This document shows, piece by piece, positions 58,989 through 64,000 of a DNA stretch of 64,000 nt; within the stretch, counting starts at the first letter, position 1; the number at the start of each line of letters is the position of its first letter. Made by a program: the position numbers and the translations under genes. The stretch covers positions 18,060,090 through 18,124,089 of the forward strand of contig NC_041717.1 in assembly GCF_900700375.1 (NCBI RefSeq), given 5' to 3'. The notes under the pieces are model-generated. The model was not told where the DNA came from and did no database searches. It saw only the letters and a list, made by a program, of their open reading frames with translations. The DNA comes from Denticeps clupeoides (taxonomy: Eukaryota > Chordata > Actinopteri > Clupeiformes > Denticipitidae).

Positions 58989-58994
58989 AATAAA
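58989..58994 (+). terminator. Poly(A) signal of MOB1B
   Basis: AATAAA 574 bases after the MOB1B stop; no stronger signal lies between. Confidence 0.65.
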
Positions 58995-58999
58995 TTCAA

Positions 59000-61370
59000 T
59001 TTGACTGATGGGGTTTTTTTTTTTTAAAAAGCACACCACACATTCTCTCATAAGATTGGACGTGCCTGAGTTTTATTCAGATGAATGTCACTCTGTACAG
59101 CAGCTGGTGCGGTTGTGGGCAGGGGGTCTCCATGGGGGTGGGGTAGGGATTAAATAGGGGCCGTGCAGGGGTCTACAGTTCTATATTATTCATAAGGGCC
59201 CGGAGTTTCATGAAGGACAGCAGTGTCACATCCTGTTATATCTGGAGCAAATGCGGGTTTTAAATCTCGTTGACCTGTATCTTCCGCAACCGGAAAGTGT
59301 TTCTGCTGCCTCATCACTACCCTGAAAGAAGACGATCCTCAGGGCTTCTGTCTAAATTTGAAAAAATATTTAAGCTACTTTCATTCACTTTCAACACCAG
59401 TGTGTTTGCTATTTCTTTGTTCTTCTGATTAGCAAATAATAATAAAAAAAAACGTTCTGCAATAAATCCTGACCGAGGTGGGACTGACCAGCTTTACAGC
59501 CCGGTCAGATGTTCTAAGCTGTATGGTTTGTGAAGTTGTATGGAGTCTTGTATGATACTGGATTTACATTGGTCTGTTTGTCCAAGTAGGAGGAAGCTGC
59601 ACATTTTTCATATTTCTCCAATGTCTTCTGAGGCTTATTTATAGAATGCAAGTTGCAATTATATGAGGTTAAACAAAAGGACGTCCCCATCACGCTATGA
59701 TTTCCTGCCTGAGGGTCGGCACGCACCTCAGATTTAACACGATGATGGAACCGAAGCACAGAAGGGTGGATCGTGTAATATCGTTGGACTGGTGCAATGA
59801 AACCCAACCCTCATACCCTGGAAGAGCAGCAGCCGGAGGGTCTTCATGTCCCAGCACGGCCGCTCGTTGCCATCTGTTGGCGGTGCTGTGACCACAGCTG
59901 CATCAGATTACGTCCAGCCTCCCGTCAGATGGACGAGACTCGAAAACCAGCGCCAGCCCCACCCTAACCAGCAGTCCTGCTGCTCCAAGTCCCCACCTCA
60001 ACTGTCCAACCTCATTTGCGCAATGAGAGGAGCTTGATTCAGGCCGAGCATTCCCTATGGGGTGTTAAAAAATGACTTGTTCTTAGTATGACCACTAGGT
60101 GTCGCTGTGCATTACAAGTGAAACACACTCACACACTTCTGCACACACACTTTATGCTCCTCTCTATGTTTTTGAAGACATTGGGGTCCACGGCTCAATC
60201 TCTCTTGACGTCTCTCTGTCACTATTTGTCCCTCCCTGGAACGTTTTTTTAAACGTTCTTCAACATCCATGTAAAAATCCACAGTTGCAAGTTTCACCTG
60301 CAGGTGAAGCAGATGTTCCAGTGGATGTTCCTTCTCTGTGGCCTTGTGCTTATCTTTGCCATTCTGCTCCCCTGATGGTATATCAGAGATTATTGTCCTA
60401 CTGAACAATGTTTGTGGGTTTATAGTGAATTAAAAAAAAACTTTGATCCCTAATGATCAGATAAACAGTCAGAACACAAAGTTCAGTATCTGGCGCCCTC
60501 TGCTCGGAGCACTAATATCCTTTTGATCATTCCTGACCTCTGAGACAGGAAGTCGGCTTTACTGGGAATATTGCTTTCATAAGCTACACCTGCAGCTGGC
60601 TGAAGATGTGAGGAGGCCATGGCTGACGGCCAGGGATGTGCATTTGACCAATCAGAATGCAGCTCACATCACTAACCCGATGACACTTGGAAGACATTTT
60701 CTACAAACCAGATTTATCACTAAAACCAAACAATTTCAATTAATTTCTAGAAAAAAAAAACTCCTTACCTCATCACATGATCTGAGCTTCTCCTGCATTC
60801 CCACAGTTTAATCCCCCTCCTGACGTCACGGTGGCGTATCTAACCAGCCTTTCCTTTTATGGCAACTTATGTTACATATTAACAGTCGTTCAGTGTTTAT
60901 GACTGCTGAAGACAGCAGAATCTGGGAATGGACACAGCGGTGCTGATGGAGGAACAGCTTGATGCTGTTGTTCTGCTGCGACTGCACAACCTTTGGTGTT
61001 CAGGCCATTGTGGGTGGTTCAGTAATAAATGGAATATTTCAGGACGTTTCAGGAATCTGCTCCCTGTCAATGCATTGTTCCTCTTTCTCCATCTCTGCTC
61101 TGTCTTTATTACATGCGATCCAAGGAACTGTGTAGGGTAGTGACCGGAGTGACCGGAGACCCATCTTCATAAAGACTGAATCCGTCTCAGGTGAACAGCA
61201 TCTTGCTTCTGTTCCCTGACTCAAACTCCTTGTCCCACCAGTGATTTTCCACTCTGCTGAGCGTCTCCTGCTACACAGGGGTTTTGACCTCTTCACCACT
61301 GCACTATCCCTCACAAACGTTCCCCAGTGAAAGTTCAAATAGCATTCACCAGTTTTCAGTATATATAACC
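59000..61370. other. Intergenic between MOB1B and the right-end gene
   Basis: No gene recognised. It contains the source-like copy of a duplicated segment (59746-59852) and two CTCF-like motifs, CCACTAGGTGTCGC at 60092-60105 (+) and GCGCCCTCTGCTCG at 60493-60506 (-), each one mismatch from the core. Confidence 0.5.
59746..59852 (+). repeat. ~105-bp segment duplicated at 61609
   Basis: GATGGAACCGAAGCACAGAAG through GGGTCTTCATGTCCC recurs at 61609-61717 with a few substitutions. Confidence 0.9.
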
Positions 61371-61371
61371 G

Positions 61372-62095
61372 GCACAGTCAGTAATGCTCACTAACCTTCA
61401 CCAATGTTCACTAATGTTCACCAGCATTGAATAACCAGCGCATTCATCAGTAGTGTTCACTAACCTTCCCAGCATTCACTAACATTCACCAGCATTAAAT
61501 AATCAGCACACCCATCGATAACGTTCACTGATCTTCACCAACTTTCACTAATGTTCACCAGTATTAAATAGCCAACACAGTAATCAGTAATATTCACTAA
61601 CATTCACAAATGGAACCAAAGCACAGAAGGGTGGATCGTGTAATATCGTTGGACTGGTGCAATGAAACACAACCCTCATACCCTGGAAGAGCAGCAGCCG
61701 CAGGGTCTTCATGTCCCTAATGTTCACCAGCATTAAACAGCAATCACAGTCATCATTAATGTTCACTAAACTTCACCAACTTTCACTAATGTTCACCAGT
61801 ATTAAATAACCAGCACAGTCATCAGTAATATTCACTAACATTCACAAATATTCAATAATGTTCACCAGCACTAAACAGCAATCACAGTCATCATTAATGT
61901 TCACTAAACTTCACCAACTTTCACTAATGTTCACCAGTATTAAATAACCAGCACAGTCATCAGTAATATTCACTAACATTCACAAATATTCAATAATGTT
62001 CACCAGCACTAAACAGCAATCACAGTCATCATTAATGTTCACTAAACTTCACCAACCTTCACTAATGTTCACCAGCATTCACTGATTGTCAGTTC
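61372..62095 (+). repeat. 138-bp satellite (block 1)
   Basis: Units begin CATTAAACAGCAATCACAG at 61731, 61869 and 62007, exactly 138 bases apart. Each holds two related halves of about 70 bases (…CACCAGTATTAAATAACCAG). Left of 61609 the units are more diverged. The duplicated ~105-bp segment interrupts the block. Confidence 0.9.
61609..61717 (+). repeat. Copied ~105-bp segment inside the satellite
   Basis: Near-identical to 59746-59852, with satellite sequence directly on both sides (CATTCACAA at left, AATGTTCACCAGCATT at right). Confidence 0.9.
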
Positions 62096-62472
62096 ATACT
62101 CCTTAATATCTTTGTATATTAACCTTTTAATCTAAACAGTCTGGCTGAATTCCCTTCTGCAAATACCTTGTGTGTGTACGTGTGCTATCTGTAGTCATAG
62201 TGGCAGAATATGAAAGGTAATCCTCCTGGAGCTCCAGAAATGTCTCTTCAGGGCGGAGAGCCTGAGACTGAGCTGGAAACCGCAGGATCAGACAAGGGGT
62301 GAACATCATGTGACGTTTTAGTTGAAATTGAGCTTTAGATATCAAATGAATGTTCTTAATGGTGTTGTTCTGCTTCAAAAAGTAGACACATTTGGGACAG
62401 TAGACACACTCATCACTTCCCGTAGAAACATAACATCCTTCCAGTAGTGCTGAGACAGGGATGTGTTTAGAG

Positions 62473-62697
62473 GAATGTGGTGGCCTAGCGGTTAAGGAAT
62501 GTTGCCGGTTCGAATCCCGATGCGCCAAGGTGCCACTGAGGTGCCACTGAGCAAAGCACCGTCCCCACACACTGCTCCCTGGGCGCCTGTCATGGATGCC
62601 CACTGTTCGCTCAGGGTGATGGGTTAAATGTAGAGGACAAATTTCACTGTGTGCTGTGCTGCTGTGTATCACATCTGACAATCACTTCACTTTGACT
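62473..62697 (+). repeat. SINE family B, nearly full-length
   Basis: A box GTGGCCTAGCGGTTAAGG, B box GGTTCGAATCCC, the body, and the tail GACAATCACTTCACTTTGAC. It separates the two satellite blocks. Confidence 0.92.
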
Positions 62698-62754
62698 TTA
62701 TATTCTCAGAATAACTGATCTGAGAAAAGTAATACCTGTGAGATAACCTTAACA

Positions 62755-62975
62755 CGACACCTTCACCAACTTTCATAAATGTTCACCAGTATTAAATAGC
62801 CAACACAGTAATCAGTAATATTCACTAACATTCACAAATATTCACTAATGTTCACCAGCATTAAACAGCAATCACAGTCATCATTAATGTTCACTAAACT
62901 TCACCAACTTTCACTAATGTTCACCAGTATAAATAACCAGCACAGTCATTAGTAATGCTCACTAAACTTGACTAG
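62755..62975 (+). repeat. 138-bp satellite (block 2)
   Basis: The same words as block 1 (TTCACCAGCATTAAACAGCA; TCACTAATGTTCACCAG), about 1.6 units. Confidence 0.88.
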
Positions 62976-63570
62976 CATGTTAAGGGTAAGTGTCTAGGGA
63001 ATAAGTCTAGGGAACAGAGAAGTGAGATGTTGTGTTGTAGCCCTTCATCTAGAGCAAATCTGACGTCCATATCCTCTACTACAAAAGATAAAATATTCAG
63101 CTCAAGGTTAATTTATGAAATTGTTGAGCAACGGCATTATTGCTGGGTGAGGCTGGAGACACGTTACTCCTGGAGTTCAGGTCTCGGGGCTGAGCTGACG
63201 AATCTGGTCTGTACTGGCTGATTGGCAGTAGGAAGCGGTCACGCCGTGCCGCTGCTGTAGGACGTGTCCGGGCCAACATGTTTCTGAACAGCTGATGGGA
63301 TCCATCTGGCTCCTGGCCCCACAGGACGACTGACCCTCTCTGCGTGAGGAAGGGCAGTGGCCGACACGGGGCACCTGCACAAACCTCCCCCACACACAGG
63401 CATGAGCGTGAGAAGGTGTGTGTGAGAGTCTGTGTCCAGTGGCTCGTATTAAATTAGCCTCGAAACACACCAGTGAAAATTCCTATTCGGCCTGTCCTGG
63501 AATCCCAAGGTTATGAGTTTTTTTTTTCTTCTTCTTTTGATGGCCCAGATCAGGCTGCTTATGAATAACA
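62976..63570. other. Intergenic upstream of the right-end gene
   Basis: No gene or repeat recognised. Confidence 0.5.
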
Positions 63571-63659
63571 TTTATTAATCATACATACGCCACAGGCCGA
63601 TATTTGGATCCAGAAGGTGTCGCTATGAGTTTCATTCTGTTGAGGTTTGAATTGAAGTC

Positions 63660-63975
63660 GAAATATGAACTTTTTTTATGATTCAAATCCCGAAACCCAC
63701 AGGCACGAAAACTGGAACCGACGTGGAAACGGACGCGGCGACGCGAAACGCGAGTGAAATAACGCGCCCCGACACGCAGTTCAGGCCCCCCCCCCCCGCA
63801 GTTCGGCCCCCCCCCCCGCGGCCGAATCGTCTCCCCACGCCCACCTAACACGCCCACCCGCGCGCGCGCACGCACGCACCTGCCGGAGAGTCCCGCAGAC
63901 GGGAGCGCAGCGCCGTGGCGCACGGGTCACCTGGAGACACGCCGAGCGGCCACCGCGCACCGACCACGGGACACG
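63660..63975 (+). promoter_or_regulatory. CpG-rich promoter with two C tracts
   Basis: CpG-dense sequence with runs of 12 and 11 cytosines (about 63786-63797 and 63807-63817) and CGCGCGCGCACGCACGC. It leads into an ATG at 63976, with no TATA box. Confidence 0.5.
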
Positions 63976-64000
63976 ATGAGCGGACACCAGCGGAACAAGT
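63976..64000 (+). CDS. Possible first codons of the next forward gene (partial)
   Basis: ATGAGCGGACACCAGCGGAAC encodes MSGHQRN and continues past the window edge in a CpG island. Human synteny, as I recall it, would suggest DCK or SLC4A4 next, but these residues match neither start that I remember. It could also be a leader ATG or an alternative first exon. Confidence 0.3.

Overview
The window looks like a piece of a teleost fish chromosome. It has intron-rich vertebrate genes, Tc1/mariner, hAT, L2 and CR1/Rex-group elements, a sushi/Tf1-type chromovirus, and two abundant tRNA-derived SINE families. A clupeiform or other otocephalan fish is plausible, but I cannot name the species. There are no bacterial features, tRNA/rRNA genes or CRISPR arrays.

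Layout. 1-8.2 kb is a nest: a Tc1-like transposon is split by a reverse-strand Ty3/gypsy chromovirus, which is itself split by a 5'-truncated LINE. 8.2-11.5 kb is L2 and SINE debris. 11.7-30.3 kb holds four reverse-strand CXC chemokine genes of the CXCL9/10/11 (ELR-negative) type, each with four exons and an exon 2 of exactly 124 bp, plus a chemokine relic. They are separated by a very young LTR element with identical LTRs (14170-17563), a C2H2 zinc-finger relic, hAT and MITE copies, and SINEs. 33.3-46.4 kb is RUFY3 (forward), with two alternative first exons and two alternative 3' ends. 47.1-52.6 kb is GRSF1 (reverse). 53.6-59.0 kb is MOB1B (forward). 59-63.5 kb is intergenic, with a 138-bp satellite and SINEs. 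The last 0.4 kb is a CpG-rich promoter and the first codons of another forward gene.

The gene order RUFY3-GRSF1-MOB1B matches human chromosome 4q13 as I recall it, a region that also carries the CXCL genes, so this is an old vertebrate block. RUFY3 (Arl8/lysosome and neurite effector), GRSF1 (mitochondrial RNA-granule protein) and MOB1B (Hippo/NDR kinase co-activator) are not a functional unit. The chemokines probably are: three copies of an interferon-response (ISRE) block lie between the cluster members, and the promoters share TATA and kappaB-like motifs.

The most unusual signals are these. (1) Both LTR elements carry a primer-binding site complementary to the predicted 5' end of their own RNA, the signature of Tf1/sushi self-priming; the young one has no recognisable gag or pol and carries a 45-bp minisatellite inside a long open frame. 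(2) A ~180-bp near-perfect palindrome grown around a TA microsatellite lies in a chemokine intron. (3) ISRE blocks were co-duplicated with the chemokine genes. (4) A fossil copy of GRSF1 exon 1 sits inside MOB1B intron 1. (5) A ~105-bp segment was copied into a satellite array. Exon coordinates come from splice-site and reading-frame reasoning only; no alignment was run.
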